Shown in pieces: positions 45,506 through 55,023 of a stretch of DNA of 64,000 nucleotides. Under the pieces are notes generated by a model. It was not told the origin of the DNA. It saw only the letters and a program-made list of their open reading frames with translations, and did no database searches. Each line of letters opens with the position of its first letter. The first letter of the stretch is position 1. The DNA is from an uncultured Polaribacter sp. (lineage in GTDB: Bacteria; Bacteroidota; Bacteroidia; Flavobacteriales; Flavobacteriaceae), in the NCBI RefSeq assembly GCF_947497695.1, contig NZ_CANMHM010000003.1, forward strand, positions 310,001 through 374,000, in the 5' to 3' direction. The position numbers were made by a program, and so were the translations under genes.

Positions 45506-46681
45506 ATGAAAAAATTAGTAATAGCATATAGTGGAGGCCTAGATACCTCTTATTGTGCAGTAAGTTTATCAAAAGAGTATGATGTACATGCTGTAAGTGT
45601 AAATACAGGTGGTTTTACATCAGAAGAAATAAGGAATATTGAAAGTAACGCCTATAAAATGGGGGTTTCTACCTATAAAAATATTGATGCTGTTTCTATT
45701 TTTTATAATAAAGTGGTAAAGTATTTAATATTTGGTAATGTTTTAAAGAACGCTACTTATCCTTTATCTGTAAGTGCAGAAAGAATTATACAAGCCATCG
45801 AAATAATAGAATACGCTAAAAGTATTGATGCAGAATATATTGCTCATGGTAGTACTGGTGCAGGAAATGATCAAGTTCGTTTTGATATGATTTTTCAAAC
45901 ATTAGCACCTAATATTAAAATTATTACGCCAATTAGAGATCAAAAATTAGCGAGACAAGAAGAAATAGATTATTTAAAGTCTGAAGGAATTGACATGAAT
46001 TGGGAGAAATCTAAATATTCTGTCAATAAAGGACTTTGGGGAACAAGTGTTGGAGGTGTAGAAACGTTAAAATCTGAATTGCCTTTGCCAAGTGAAGCCT
46101 ATCCTTCTCAATTAGAAAAAGAAGGAGAAGAAAAAGTAACACTAACCTTTAAAAAAGGGGAATTTATTGCTTTAAACGGACAAGAAAATGCTCCTGAAAT
46201 TAATATTGAAAAGCTAAATGATATTGCTTCTAAGTATGCAATTGGTAGAGATATTCATGTAGGTGATACTATTGTTGGTACAAAAGGAAGAGTTGGTTTT
46301 GAAGCTGCTGCTGCTTTAATTACAGTAAAAGCACATCATTTGTTAGAAAAGCACAACCTAACTAAATGGCAGTTACAACACAAAGAGTATTTGTCTAGTT
46401 TTTACGGAATGCATTTGCATGAAGGTCAATATTTAGATCCTGTAATGAGAGATACTGAAGCTTTTTTACAAAGTTCGCAAGAAAAAGTAACTGGTAATGT
46501 TGTAGTTAGTTTAAAACCGTATCATTTTTCTTTAGATGGTATCATTTCTGACCACGATTTAATGTCAAGTGCTTTCAGTACGTATGGAGAAGAAAATAAA
46601 GCTTGGACTGCTGATGATGCAAAAGGATTTATTAAGATTATTGGAAATCAGAACAAAATTTACAGACAAGTAAATTCATAG
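45506..46681 (+). CDS. argG: Argininosuccinate synthase
   Basis: 391 residues. The ATP-binding PP-loop is AYSGGLDTSYCAVSLS at the N-terminus, and the aspartate/citrulline site includes YIAHGSTGAGNDQVRFD and GTSVGGVETLKSELP. It joins citrulline and aspartate with ATP, the penultimate step of arginine synthesis. It belongs to the Bacteroidetes-type branch, slightly shorter than E. coli ArgG. It lies 22 nt after the GNAT gene; the next spacer contains a 19-bp perfect inverted repeat. Confidence 0.95.
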   Translation: MKKLVIAYSGGLDTSYCAVSLSKEYDVHAVSVNTGGFTSEEIRNIESNAYKMGVSTYKNIDAVSIFYNKVVKYLIFGNVLKNATYPLSVSAERIIQAIEIIEYAKSIDAEYIAHGSTGAGNDQVRFDMIFQTLAPNIKIITPIRDQKLARQEEIDYLKSEGIDMNWEKSKYSVNKGLWGTSVGGVETLKSELPLPSEAYPSQLEKEGEEKVTLTFKKGEFIALNGQENAPEINIEKLNDIASKYAIGRDIHVGDTIVGTKGRVGFEAAAALITVKAHHLLEKHNLTKWQLQHKEYLSSFYGMHLHEGQYLDPVMRDTEAFLQSSQEKVTGNVVVSLKPYHFSLDGIISDHDLMSSAFSTYGEENKAWTADDAKGFIKIIGNQNKIYRQVNS

Positions 46682-46705
46682 TATTAGAAATAGGGTTTAA
46701 TCGTG

Positions 46706-46750
46706 TAATTGTTTAATTGTGTAACTCACACTTACACAATTAAACAATTA
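46706..46750. repeat. 19-bp perfect inverted repeat between argG and argC
   Basis: TAATTGTTTAATTGTGTAA (46706-46724) and its exact reverse complement (46732-46750), with a 7-nt loop CTCACAC. There is no T-run, so it is not a plain terminator. Confidence 0.9.
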
Positions 46751-46771
46751 AACATTTACACTTTTTAAAAG

Positions 46772-47755
46772 ATGAAAAAATTAGAAGTAGGAATTATTGG
46801 AGGTGCAGGTTATACAGCTGGTGAGTTGATCAGATTGTTGTTAAATCACCCAAATACAAATATAAATTTTGTATTTAGTACTTCTAATGCTGGTAACAAA
46901 TTATACAAAGTACACCAAGATTTAGTTGGAGACACAGACATTAGCTTTACAAGTGAAATTAATAATAAAGTTGATGTTTTATTTTTATGTTTAGGACATG
47001 GAAATTCTACTGCTTTTTTAGAGAAAAACAGCTTTTCTGATACTACTAAAATCATTGATTTAAGTAATGATTTTAGATTATTAGCAGATAAGAATTTTGA
47101 AGGAAAGGATTTTGTGTACGGTTTACCAGAATTAAATAAAGAAGCCATAAAAAAGGCTCAATACATTGCAAATCCTGGTTGTTTTGCTACAGCTATTCAA
47201 TTAGCTGTTTTACCTTTAGCTGCTAATAGTTTATTAAAGGATGATATCCATATCAATGCTGTTACAGGTGCTACTGGTGCAGGAACATCTTTATCTGCAA
47301 CGACACATTTTACGTGGAGAGATAATAATTTTTCTCATTACAAAGCATTTAATCATCAGCATTTAGGTGAGTACAACCAAAATATACTTCTATTACAAAA
47401 TGATTTTAATGCAGAAGTAAATTTTATGCCCAATAGAGGTGATTTTTCTAGGGGGATTTTTGCTACAACCTACACAAAGTTTGATGGTACACTAGAGGAA
47501 GCTACCAAAATGTACAAAGCGTATTATAAAGATGCTGCATTTACATTTATTTCTGATCAAAGTATTTTTATGAAGCAAGTTGTAAACACCAACAAGTGTT
47601 TGATACAATTAGAAAAACACGGTAACAAATTACTCATTACAAGTACTATAGATAATTTATTAAAGGGAGCTTCTGGAGCAGCGATTCAGAATTTAAATTT
47701 AATGTTTGGTTTTGAAGAAACGTTAGGTTTAAATTTAAAAGCAAATTATTTTTAA
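46772..47755 (+). CDS. argC: N-acyl-gamma-glutamyl-phosphate reductase
   Basis: 327 residues. The NADP-binding start is VGIIGGAGYTAGELIRLL, and the catalytic Cys is in IANPGCFATAIQLA. HHxx residues near FNHQHLGEYNQ fit the family. It reduces the acyl-glutamyl phosphate to the semialdehyde, the third step of arginine synthesis. It is of the short ArgC type 1 class. The spacer to proC is an imperfect TAGTTTTT inverted repeat. Confidence 0.95.
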   Translation: MKKLEVGIIGGAGYTAGELIRLLLNHPNTNINFVFSTSNAGNKLYKVHQDLVGDTDISFTSEINNKVDVLFLCLGHGNSTAFLEKNSFSDTTKIIDLSNDFRLLADKNFEGKDFVYGLPELNKEAIKKAQYIANPGCFATAIQLAVLPLAANSLLKDDIHINAVTGATGAGTSLSATTHFTWRDNNFSHYKAFNHQHLGEYNQNILLLQNDFNAEVNFMPNRGDFSRGIFATTYTKFDGTLEEATKMYKAYYKDAAFTFISDQSIFMKQVVNTNKCLIQLEKHGNKLLITSTIDNLLKGASGAAIQNLNLMFGFEETLGLNLKANYF

Positions 47756-47760
47756 AAATA

Positions 47761-47822
47761 GTTTTTAGTTTTTAGTTGTTAGTTTTTAGTACCAGCAACC
47801 AAAAACAGAAAACCAAAAACCA
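47761..47822. repeat. Imperfect inverted repeat between argC and proC
   Basis: GTTTTTAGTTTTTAGTTGTT-type sequence is followed by ACCAAAAACAGAAAACCAAA, roughly its reverse complement. No T-run. Confidence 0.55.
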
Positions 47823-47828
47823 ATATTT

Positions 47829-48623
47829 ATGAAAATAGCAATTATAGGAACAGGAAACTTAGGAAGTGCCATTGCAAAGGGGCTTATTAAAAATAAAGCT
47901 TTTACATCGTTGTATTTAAGTGATAAAAACACACACCAAGTTGATGTTTATAAAGACACTAAAAATGTTACGATTACTAATAATAATAGTTTGGCTATTG
48001 AGGCTGCAGAGGTTGTTATTTTTGCGTTACAACCTAAAATTATAGCAACTGTTATAGAGGAGTTATCTTCTATAATTACAGAAAATCATATTGTAATGTC
48101 TGTAGCTGCTGGTTTTGAAATTTCTGCAATTGAACGTATTGTTGGTACAAATAAATCTGTAATTAGAGTTATGCCAAATACCGCAATTTCTATTGGTAAA
48201 TCGATGACGTGTTTGTCTGGAAATGCCAATGGTGAGGCAAAAATGGAAGTTGCTAAAACTATTTTTAACGAGTTAGGAACTACTTTAGAAATTCCTGAAT
48301 CGCAAATGCAAGCTGCTACTGTAATTTGTTCTAGCGGTATTGCTTTTTGGATGCGTTTAGTGAGAGCAACAACTCAGGGTGCAATTCAATTAGGTTTTGA
48401 AGCAGAAGAAGCAGATAAAATTGCGTTGCAAACCTGTTTGGGTGCTGCTAGTTTATTGCAAGAAACAGACAATCATATAGAAGCAGAAATAGACCGAGTA
48501 ACAACTCCTGGAGGTTGTACCATAGAAGGCTTAAATGCAATGGAAGCAAAAGGAATGAGTACTGCTTTGGTGCAGGGAATTACAGCGTCTTTCGAAAAAT
48601 TAAATCAACTTAAAAAGAACTAA
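47829..48623 (+). CDS. proC: Pyrroline-5-carboxylate reductase
   Basis: 264 residues. The N-terminal Rossmann motif is AIIGTGNLGSAIAKGL, and the C-terminal signature is TPGGCTIEGLNAMEAKG. The last step of proline synthesis is reduction of pyrroline-5-carboxylate with NAD(P)H. The gene is embedded in the arginine operon, between argC and argD, only 1 nt before argD. ArgD and ProA substrates are chemically similar, which may be why these genes have been grouped. Confidence 0.95.
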   Translation: MKIAIIGTGNLGSAIAKGLIKNKAFTSLYLSDKNTHQVDVYKDTKNVTITNNNSLAIEAAEVVIFALQPKIIATVIEELSSIITENHIVMSVAAGFEISAIERIVGTNKSVIRVMPNTAISIGKSMTCLSGNANGEAKMEVAKTIFNELGTTLEIPESQMQAATVICSSGIAFWMRLVRATTQGAIQLGFEAEEADKIALQTCLGAASLLQETDNHIEAEIDRVTTPGGCTIEGLNAMEAKGMSTALVQGITASFEKLNQLKKN

Positions 48624-48624
48624 A

Positions 48625-49755
48625 ATGCCATTATTTGATGTTTATCCACTTTATAATGTAACTCCTGTAAAAGCAAAAGGAGTGTATGTTTATGATGAAA
48701 ATAAAACGGAATATTTAGATTTATATGGAGGTCATGCAGTTATTTCTATTGGACATGCACATCCAAAATACCTAGAAGCCATTACAAAACAGGTTGCTAA
48801 ATTAGGTTTTTATTCTAATGCTATTCAGAATCCTTTACAGGTTAAATTAGCCAATAAATTAGAGGCTTTGTCTGGTTGTAAAGATTACCAATTATTTTTA
48901 TGTAATTCTGGTGCAGAAGCAAATGAAAATGCTTTAAAATTGGCTTCTTTTAAAACGGGTAAATCTAGAGTTGTTGCTTTTAAAAATGGTTTTCACGGAC
49001 GTACTTCTGCTGCTGTTGCTGCCACTGATAACAAAAATATTATTGCACCAATTAACGCACAACAAAAAGTAACTATTTTAGATTTAAATGATATTGATAG
49101 CGTTAAAACAGAACTAGAAAAAGGAGATGTTTGTGCTATTATTGTTGAATTTATTCAAGGTGTTGGAGGTTTAGACCAAGCAACTGCTAACTTTTTTGAA
49201 CAAGTAGATGTATTGTGTAAAGCAAATAATACGATGTTTATTGCTGATGAAGTACAATCTGGTTATGGAAGATCTGGTAAGTTTTTTGCCTATCAGCATT
49301 ATAACCTAACACCAGATATTATTTCTATTGCCAAAGGAATGGGAAATGGGTTTCCTATTGGAGGTATTATGGTACATCCAGATATTAAGCCAAAATATGG
49401 AATGTTAGGAACTACATTTGGTGGAAATCACTTGGCTTGTGCTGCTGGTTTAGCTGTTTTAGAGACTATTGAAGAAGAAAACTTAATGGACAATGTGATT
49501 ACAATGTCTGAATATTTTATAAAAATAGCAAAAACAATTCCGCAAGTAAAAGCAATTAAAGGAAGAGGTTTAATGTTAGGGTTAGAATTCGATTTTGAAG
49601 TAAGTGAATTAAGAAAGAAATTAATTTACGACTATCAAATATTTACTGGTGGTGCTTCAAATAAAAAAGTACTAAGAATTTTACCTCCATTAACTGTAAA
49701 AAAAGAGCATATCAATCAGTTTTTTGAAGCTTTGGTTGATGCTTTAGAAGAATAG
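48625..49755 (+). CDS. argD: Acetylornithine/succinylornithine aminotransferase
   Basis: 376 residues of the class-III PLP-dependent aminotransferase fold. The PLP Lys is in DIISIAKGMGNGFPIGG, the phosphate-binding block is FLCNSGAEANENALKLA and the conserved FIADEVQSGYGRSGKFF matches the family. It converts the N-acyl-glutamate semialdehyde to N-acyl-ornithine. The acyl group accepted cannot be read from sequence. The spacer to proA is low-complexity repeat. Confidence 0.93.
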   Translation: MPLFDVYPLYNVTPVKAKGVYVYDENKTEYLDLYGGHAVISIGHAHPKYLEAITKQVAKLGFYSNAIQNPLQVKLANKLEALSGCKDYQLFLCNSGAEANENALKLASFKTGKSRVVAFKNGFHGRTSAAVAATDNKNIIAPINAQQKVTILDLNDIDSVKTELEKGDVCAIIVEFIQGVGGLDQATANFFEQVDVLCKANNTMFIADEVQSGYGRSGKFFAYQHYNLTPDIISIAKGMGNGFPIGGIMVHPDIKPKYGMLGTTFGGNHLACAAGLAVLETIEEENLMDNVITMSEYFIKIAKTIPQVKAIKGRGLMLGLEFDFEVSELRKKLIYDYQIFTGGASNKKVLRILPPLTVKKEHINQFFEALVDALEE

Positions 49756-49868
49756 AATAATTAAACGCAAAGACACAAAGTTTATTCGCAAAAGTTTTCT
49801 AAGTTGATACTGAAACTTTAACGCTACTGAAAACTGAGACTGAGACTGAATACTTGAATACTGAAAAG

Positions 49869-51038
49869 ATGAATACACTATTATCCATAGAAACTAGAAA
49901 TGCTGTTTTATTAACAATGGCAACACTTTTAGATGAAGAAAGAGAAGCTATCATAGCTATCAATAAAAAAGATTTAGAAGCATATAAAGGCGATGATATT
50001 TCTATGTTTGATCGCTTAAAAGCGGATGACAAAAAAGTAGATGAGATGATTGCTGCTGCAAAACATTTGGCTTCTCAAGAAGATCCTGTAGGTGTTGAGC
50101 GTTTTAGTTTTAAGCATGATAATGGCATGCAAGTTTACAACAAAACAGCCTCTTTTGGTACGATTTTAATTATTTATGAGTCTAGACCAGATGTTACTGT
50201 AGAAGCTGCAGGAATTGCATTTAAATCTGGAAATAAAATACTTTTAAAAGGTGGTAAAGAGTCGTTAAACTCCAATTTAAAAATTGTAGCATTATGGCAC
50301 AAAGCTCTAAAACAGCATGGTGCATCTACAGATTGGGTAGAATATTTACAGTTTAATAGAACAGAAACGCAAGCATTTTTAGAAAAACCAACACAAAAAG
50401 TAGATTTAATTGTTCCAAGAGGTGGAGAACGTTTAATTGCTTTTGTAAAACAACACGCAACTTGCCCAGTTATTATTAGTGGTAGAGGAAACAATTTTGT
50501 GTACGTTGCTAAAGAAGCAGATACAGATATTGCTTTAGATATTATTCTGAATGGAAAATCTAAAATATCTGCTTGTAATGCAGTTGATAAAGTTTTAATT
50601 GATGAAAATTTACCAAATAGAATAGAATTTGTAAATCAATTAATAGAAAAGTTAACGGCTTTAAATATTGAAGTGTTAAAAGGTAAGAATTTTTCTTCGG
50701 ATGAAATTTGGTATGAAGAGTTTTTAGATTATAAAATTTTAATTGGTAAAATTGGTTCTAATGCTGATGCAATTGCTGAAATTAACAAATATTCTGGCGG
50801 ACATTCATCCGTAATTATTACCAAAAATGAAGCTGAAGCTAAAGTTTTTATGGAAAACGTAGATACAGCTGTTGTGTATCATAATGCTTCGTCTCGTTTT
50901 ACAGATGGAGGTCAGTTAGGTTTGGGTGGAGAATTAGCAATTAGTACAGACAAATTACACCAACGTGGACCAATTGGTTTGCAACATTTGGTAACCAATA
51001 GATGGTATGTTCATGGAAATGGACAAACAAGAGGTTAG
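49869..51038 (+). CDS. proA: Glutamate-5-semialdehyde dehydrogenase
   Basis: 389 residues from the ATG at 49869; the in-frame TTG at 49854 lies in the low-complexity spacer and is rejected. The aldehyde-dehydrogenase fold has the catalytic Cys in GKSKISACNAVDKVLI and the substrate block FGTILIIYESRPDVTVEA. It reduces glutamyl-5-phosphate to the semialdehyde in proline synthesis and works with ProB. The C-terminal QLGLGGELAISTDKLHQRGPI block is also diagnostic. Confidence 0.95.
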   Translation: MNTLLSIETRNAVLLTMATLLDEEREAIIAINKKDLEAYKGDDISMFDRLKADDKKVDEMIAAAKHLASQEDPVGVERFSFKHDNGMQVYNKTASFGTILIIYESRPDVTVEAAGIAFKSGNKILLKGGKESLNSNLKIVALWHKALKQHGASTDWVEYLQFNRTETQAFLEKPTQKVDLIVPRGGERLIAFVKQHATCPVIISGRGNNFVYVAKEADTDIALDIILNGKSKISACNAVDKVLIDENLPNRIEFVNQLIEKLTALNIEVLKGKNFSSDEIWYEEFLDYKILIGKIGSNADAIAEINKYSGGHSSVIITKNEAEAKVFMENVDTAVVYHNASSRFTDGGQLGLGGELAISTDKLHQRGPIGLQHLVTNRWYVHGNGQTRG

Positions 51039-51065
51039 TTTTTTCAGAGGGCAGTTTTCAGTCAC

Positions 51066-51086
51066 AGTTGGCAGTTGGCAGTTGGC
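51066..51086. repeat. AGTTGGC x3 tandem heptamers between proA and proB
   Basis: Three exact copies of AGTTGGC, related to the AGTTAGC x6 array at 37210. The rest of the spacer (51039-51139) is AT-rich without a gene. Confidence 0.85.
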
Positions 51087-51139
51087 AATAAAAGAGTACA
51101 AAATCATAATTTAGAATTAATAATTCGTAATTAAAAGAG

Positions 51140-51904
51140 ATGCAAAAAAAGAAAAGAATCTTACTAAAAATAGGTTCTAACACACTTACTAAAGAAACCG
51201 ATAATATTTCTAGAGGAAAAATAGAAGATCTTGCAAATCAGATTGCAAATTTAAAAGATACTTGTGAGTTTATTATTGTTAGCTCTGGTGCTATTGCAGT
51301 TGCCAAACAGTTTGTAAAATTAGAAAGTAAATCTGAAGATGTTTTTGTAAAACAAGCATTGGCCTCTATTGGTCAGCCTCATTTAATAAGAATTTATCAA
51401 GAAATTTTTAGAGAATATGGTTTGTTAAGTTCTCAATGCCTTCTCTCCTATTCAGATTTTGAAAAAAAACAGAGTAAAACCAATATTGTAAACACCATAA
51501 ATGTATTGGTTAACAATAATTACATTCCTATTATTAACGAAAATGACACCGTTGCAACAGATGAAATTCAGTTTGGCGATAATGATAAATTGGCTGCACT
51601 TACTGCAACTTTATTAGAGGTAGATTTATTAATCATTGCTACAAATACAAACGGAATTTATACCAAAGAATCCTTTAAAAATAATACGCCAGAAACTATT
51701 TTAGAAGTTACTAATTTAGAAGATTTAAAAAACGTAGTTGTCAATTCTAAATCATCCCACGGAAGTGGTGGAATGGCATCTAAAATAGAAGCTGCTAGTT
51801 TAGCTAAAAAAGCCAGTATTGAAACATGGATTGTAAATGGTTTGGAAGATAATTTTATAGAAAATGCTATGAATAATACTGTTCCGTTTACAAAAGTTAA
51901 ATAA
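51140..51904 (+). CDS. proB: Glutamate 5-kinase
   Basis: 254 residues. The amino-acid-kinase fold has LKIGSNTLTKETDNISRG at the start, IIVSSGAIAVAK, ENDTVATDEIQFGDNDKLAA and the conserved GSGGMASKIEAA end block. The C-terminal PUA domain of E. coli ProB (about 367 residues) is absent, as in several short ProB enzymes; proline feedback sensitivity may differ. It phosphorylates the gamma-carboxylate of glutamate. Confidence 0.93.
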   Translation: MQKKKRILLKIGSNTLTKETDNISRGKIEDLANQIANLKDTCEFIIVSSGAIAVAKQFVKLESKSEDVFVKQALASIGQPHLIRIYQEIFREYGLLSSQCLLSYSDFEKKQSKTNIVNTINVLVNNNYIPIINENDTVATDEIQFGDNDKLAALTATLLEVDLLIIATNTNGIYTKESFKNNTPETILEVTNLEDLKNVVVNSKSSHGSGGMASKIEAASLAKKASIETWIVNGLEDNFIENAMNNTVPFTKVK

Positions 51905-51916
51905 AGCCATAAATTA

Positions 51917-51970
51917 CAAGGAGTTTTAACCCCTTGAGCACAAAATAAGCAAGGGCTTGAAAACCCCTTG
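51917..51970. repeat. Two tandem CAAGG hairpins between proB and the carbamoyltransferase gene
   Basis: CAAGG (51917-51921) pairs with CCTTG (51932-51936), and CAAGGG (51950-51955) with CCCTTG (51965-51970). The two hairpins have related loops. Confidence 0.7.
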
Positions 51971-51983
51971 TCAAAATAAAAAT

Positions 51984-52922
51984 ATGAAAAATTACACCTC
52001 CATAAACGACATTGAAAATATCAATTCTTGGATTGAAGAAGCCAAAGAAATTAAAGCAAATCCTTTAAAAAATAAAAAATTAGGAAAAAACAAAACCTTA
52101 GGATTGTTATTTTTTAACTCAAGTTTACGTACGCGTTTGAGTACGCAAAAAGCAGCGTTAAATTTAGGAATGGATCCTATAGTAATGAATGTTTCTGGAG
52201 ATGCTTGGGGAATTGAATTTGGCGATGGAACAGTAATGAATGGTAACACTGCAGAGCATATTAAAGAAGCTGCAGCAGTAGTTTCTCAATATTGTGATGT
52301 AATTGCAGTAAGAGCATTCCCTAGTTTAACTGATAAAGAAAAAGACGAATCTGAACAGGTTTTAAATTCGTTTGTAAAATTTGCTTCTGTGCCAATTGTA
52401 AGCATGGAAAGTGCAACAGGGCATCCTTTACAAGGTTTAACAGATGCCATAACTCTTGCTGAAAATTCGACTAAAAAGAAACCAAAAGTAGTTTTAAGTT
52501 GGGCTCCTCATGTGAAAACATTACCTCATGCAGTTGCGAATAGTTTTACACAAGCGATGCAAAAAATGGATGTTGAGTTTGTAATTGCAAATCCTGAAGG
52601 ATATAATTTAAGCAAAGAAATAACTAAAGATACGCCTATTTATCACAACCAAGAAGAAGCTTTTAAAGATGCAGATTTTGTGTATACAAAAAACTGGAGT
52701 TCTTATGATGATTATGGTAAAATTCTTGAGGTTGATTCAGATTGGATGATCACAAAAAATAAAATTGGCGATGCTAAATTTATGCATTGTTTGCCTGTAA
52801 GAAGAAACGTAGTTGTAGAAGATGCTGTTTTAGATTCTGATAGCTCTTTAGTTATTGAACAAGCAAATAATAGAACGTTTGCTGCACAATTGGTTTTGAA
52901 AAAGATATTAGAAAATTTATAA
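51984..52922 (+). CDS. argF': N-acylornithine carbamoyltransferase ArgF' (succinyl type likely)
   Basis: 312 residues from the ATG at 51984; the TTG at 51957 is in the repeat spacer. The carbamoyl-phosphate site is FFNSSLRTRLSTQKAALNLG (SxRT), with the C-terminal HCLPVRRN motif. The block DGTVMNGNTAEHIKEAAAV aligns with the 90s loop of Bacteroides fragilis and Xanthomonas enzymes. Position 90 is Ala here; B. fragilis succinylornithine enzyme has Pro and Xanthomonas acetylornithine enzyme has Glu at the equivalent site. Replacing that Glu with small residues is known to favour succinylornithine. The specificity is therefore more likely succinyl, but this is inference. Confidence 0.9.
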   Translation: MKNYTSINDIENINSWIEEAKEIKANPLKNKKLGKNKTLGLLFFNSSLRTRLSTQKAALNLGMDPIVMNVSGDAWGIEFGDGTVMNGNTAEHIKEAAAVVSQYCDVIAVRAFPSLTDKEKDESEQVLNSFVKFASVPIVSMESATGHPLQGLTDAITLAENSTKKKPKVVLSWAPHVKTLPHAVANSFTQAMQKMDVEFVIANPEGYNLSKEITKDTPIYHNQEEAFKDADFVYTKNWSSYDDYGKILEVDSDWMITKNKIGDAKFMHCLPVRRNVVVEDAVLDSDSSLVIEQANNRTFAAQLVLKKILENL

Positions 52923-52925
52923 TTG

Positions 52926-52972
52926 GCTTTTAGCCTTTAGCTTTTTGCATTTAGGTGCTAAAAGCTAAAAGC
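52926..52972. repeat. Inverted repeat between argF' and argB
   Basis: GCTTTTAGCCTTTAGC (52926-52941) is the reverse complement of GCTAAAAGCTAAAAGC (52957-52972) with one mismatch. Confidence 0.8.
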
Positions 52973-52992
52973 AAAGGTCTAATAGCTAAAGA

Positions 52993-53769
52993 ATGGAAAA
53001 ACTATCAATCATAAAAATTGGAGGAAATATTATTGAAGATGATACGTCTTTAAATGCTTTTCTAAAATTATTCTCTAATCTAGAAGGACACAAAATTTTA
53101 GTTCATGGAGGAGGAAAACGTGCTACACACTTTGCATCAAAATTAGGGATTGAGTCTAAAATGATAAATGGTAGACGTATTACTGATGCTGAAACTTTAG
53201 AAGTAATAACGATGGTTTATGGAGGTTTGGTCAATAAAAATATAGTGGCTAAATTACAAGCTTTACAAATTGACGCTATTGGTTTAACAGGTGCAGACAT
53301 CAACAGTATACAATCAGAAAAAAGACCTGTAAAAGAAGTCGATTTTGGTTTTGTGGGCGATGTAAAAGAAATTGCTTCTAAGTCTATTGATAAACTAATA
53401 AAAGCCAATTTCACGCCTGTATTTTGTGCAATAACGCACGATAGAAAAGGACAATTGTTAAATACAAATGCAGACACCATTGCAAGTACAATTGCAGTTG
53501 GAATGAGTAAAATATACGAAACAACCATTTATTATTGTTTTGAATTGAATGGGGTTTTAAGTGATTTTAATGATAAAAAATCTGTAGTAAAAAACATCAA
53601 TACTAAAACATATAAAGAGCTGTTAGAGGCTAAAATTATTACAGATGGTATGATTCCTAAAATTGATAATTGTTTTGATGCTTTAAATAATGGAGTTCAT
53701 CAAGTTCACATAGGTAACACTGCTATGTTAACACAGAAAAACGACAATTTTACAACGATTACATTATAA
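52993..53769 (+). CDS. argB: N-acylglutamate kinase
   Basis: 258 residues of the amino-acid-kinase fold: IIKIGGNIIEDD, ILVHGGGKRATHFA, GLTGADINSI and ITDGMIPKIDNCFDAL. It phosphorylates N-acetyl- or N-succinyl-glutamate, the second step of arginine synthesis. It lacks the N-terminal helix seen in Arg-inhibited hexameric ArgB enzymes. It is 2 nt before the deacylase gene. Confidence 0.94.
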   Translation: MEKLSIIKIGGNIIEDDTSLNAFLKLFSNLEGHKILVHGGGKRATHFASKLGIESKMINGRRITDAETLEVITMVYGGLVNKNIVAKLQALQIDAIGLTGADINSIQSEKRPVKEVDFGFVGDVKEIASKSIDKLIKANFTPVFCAITHDRKGQLLNTNADTIASTIAVGMSKIYETTIYYCFELNGVLSDFNDKKSVVKNINTKTYKELLEAKIITDGMIPKIDNCFDALNNGVHQVHIGNTAMLTQKNDNFTTITL

Positions 53770-53771
53770 CA

Positions 53772-54839
53772 ATGGATATAGAAAAGTTAACAGAAAACGC
53801 AATTTCATTGCTGAAAAAGTTGATTGAAACACCCTCTTTTTCTGGAGAAGAAGAAAATACTGCAAAACTTATTGAAGATTGGTTTGTTCAAAATAAAATT
53901 CCGTTTCAAAGAACAAAAAACAATATTTGGGCAACTAACAAATATTTTGATGAAAGCAAACCAACACTATTGCTAAACTCACATCATGATACTGTAAAGC
54001 CAAACTCTGCCTACACAAAAAATCCCTTCGAAGTAATTATTGAAGATGGAAAACTATATGGTTTAGGGGCAAATGATGCAGGAGGATGTTTAGTTTCCTT
54101 AATGGCTACTTTTGCTACTTTTTATGCTCTCGAAAATCTAAAATATAATTTAGTAATTGTTGCATCTGCAGAGGAAGAAAATTCTGGAAAAAATGGGTTA
54201 AATTCTATGTTGCCAATCATACCAGCAATTGATGTGGCTATTGTTGGTGAGCCTACTTTAATGCATTTAGCAGTTGCAGAAAAAGGTTTGGTAGTTTTTG
54301 ATGCAGATATTGCAGGAACTCCTAGTCATGCAGCACATCCAAATGATAACAATTCAATTTACAACACCATTGAAGTTTTACAATGGTTTAAAGATTTTAA
54401 GTTCGATAAAACTTCTGATGCTTTAGGCGATGTAAAAATGACAGTAACACAAATTAATGCTGGTACACAACACAATGTAGTACCTGCTCACACAAATTTA
54501 GTGATTGATGTTCGTGTAAATGACGCCTATTCTAACCAAGAAATCAATGATATTTTACAAGAACAATCGCCTTGCACAACAATCACTCCAAGAAGTTTAC
54601 GATTAAATTCTTCTTGTATCGATACAAATCATGCATTGGTAAAGTCAGGTATTGCAATGGGAAGAAAAACCTATGGTTCTCCTACATTATCTGATCAAGC
54701 AGTATTAAATTGCCAGTCTTTAAAATTAGGTCCTGGAGATAGTACAAGATCACATTCTGCTGATGAATTTATATATTTGGCTGAGATTAAAGAAGGAATA
54801 AAAATATATGTTGAATTGTTAAATCGTGTAATTGTTTAG
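53772..54839 (+). CDS. argE: N-acylornithine deacylase, M20 family
   Basis: 355 residues of the M20 metallopeptidase family. Zinc ligands and catalytic residues are in LLLNSHHDTVKPN, YGLGANDAGGCLVSL, ASAEEENSGKNG and AIVGEPTLMHLAVAEKG, and SPTLSDQAVL carries a late ligand region. It releases ornithine (or citrulline, when acting after carbamoylation) from the acylated precursor. In a pathway with an N-acylornithine carbamoyltransferase it would deacylate N-acyl-citrulline. It starts 2 nt after argB. Confidence 0.9.
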   Translation: MDIEKLTENAISLLKKLIETPSFSGEEENTAKLIEDWFVQNKIPFQRTKNNIWATNKYFDESKPTLLLNSHHDTVKPNSAYTKNPFEVIIEDGKLYGLGANDAGGCLVSLMATFATFYALENLKYNLVIVASAEEENSGKNGLNSMLPIIPAIDVAIVGEPTLMHLAVAEKGLVVFDADIAGTPSHAAHPNDNNSIYNTIEVLQWFKDFKFDKTSDALGDVKMTVTQINAGTQHNVVPAHTNLVIDVRVNDAYSNQEINDILQEQSPCTTITPRSLRLNSSCIDTNHALVKSGIAMGRKTYGSPTLSDQAVLNCQSLKLGPGDSTRSHSADEFIYLAEIKEGIKIYVELLNRVIV

Positions 54840-54850
54840 ATAAAAAAGTT

Positions 54851-54921
54851 GAAACAAGAAACAAGACAAAAGAAAAGAGACAAGAATCACGATAAAAGTA
54901 GAAACAAGAAACAAGACAAAA
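54851..54921. repeat. Direct repeat in the argE-argH spacer
   Basis: A 21-nt unit (54851-54871) made of GAAACAAGAAACAAGAC plus A residues recurs exactly at 54901-54921, 50 nt later. Confidence 0.85.
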
Positions 54922-55023
54922 ATTAAAAATTTTGATTGAGATTTCTTATAAATATTAAAGATAAAATACAGTGAGAATTTTGGAAATAAACGAGCCACAA
55001 TTACACAATAAAACAAAATACAA

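Noticed and set aside
46706..46750. Intrinsic terminator in the arginine operon
   Set aside because: The hairpin is perfect but has no T-run and the operon genes continue on the same strand.
49799..50032. Minus-strand frame over the start of proA
   Set aside because: Shadow of proA and of the repeat spacer; no domain.
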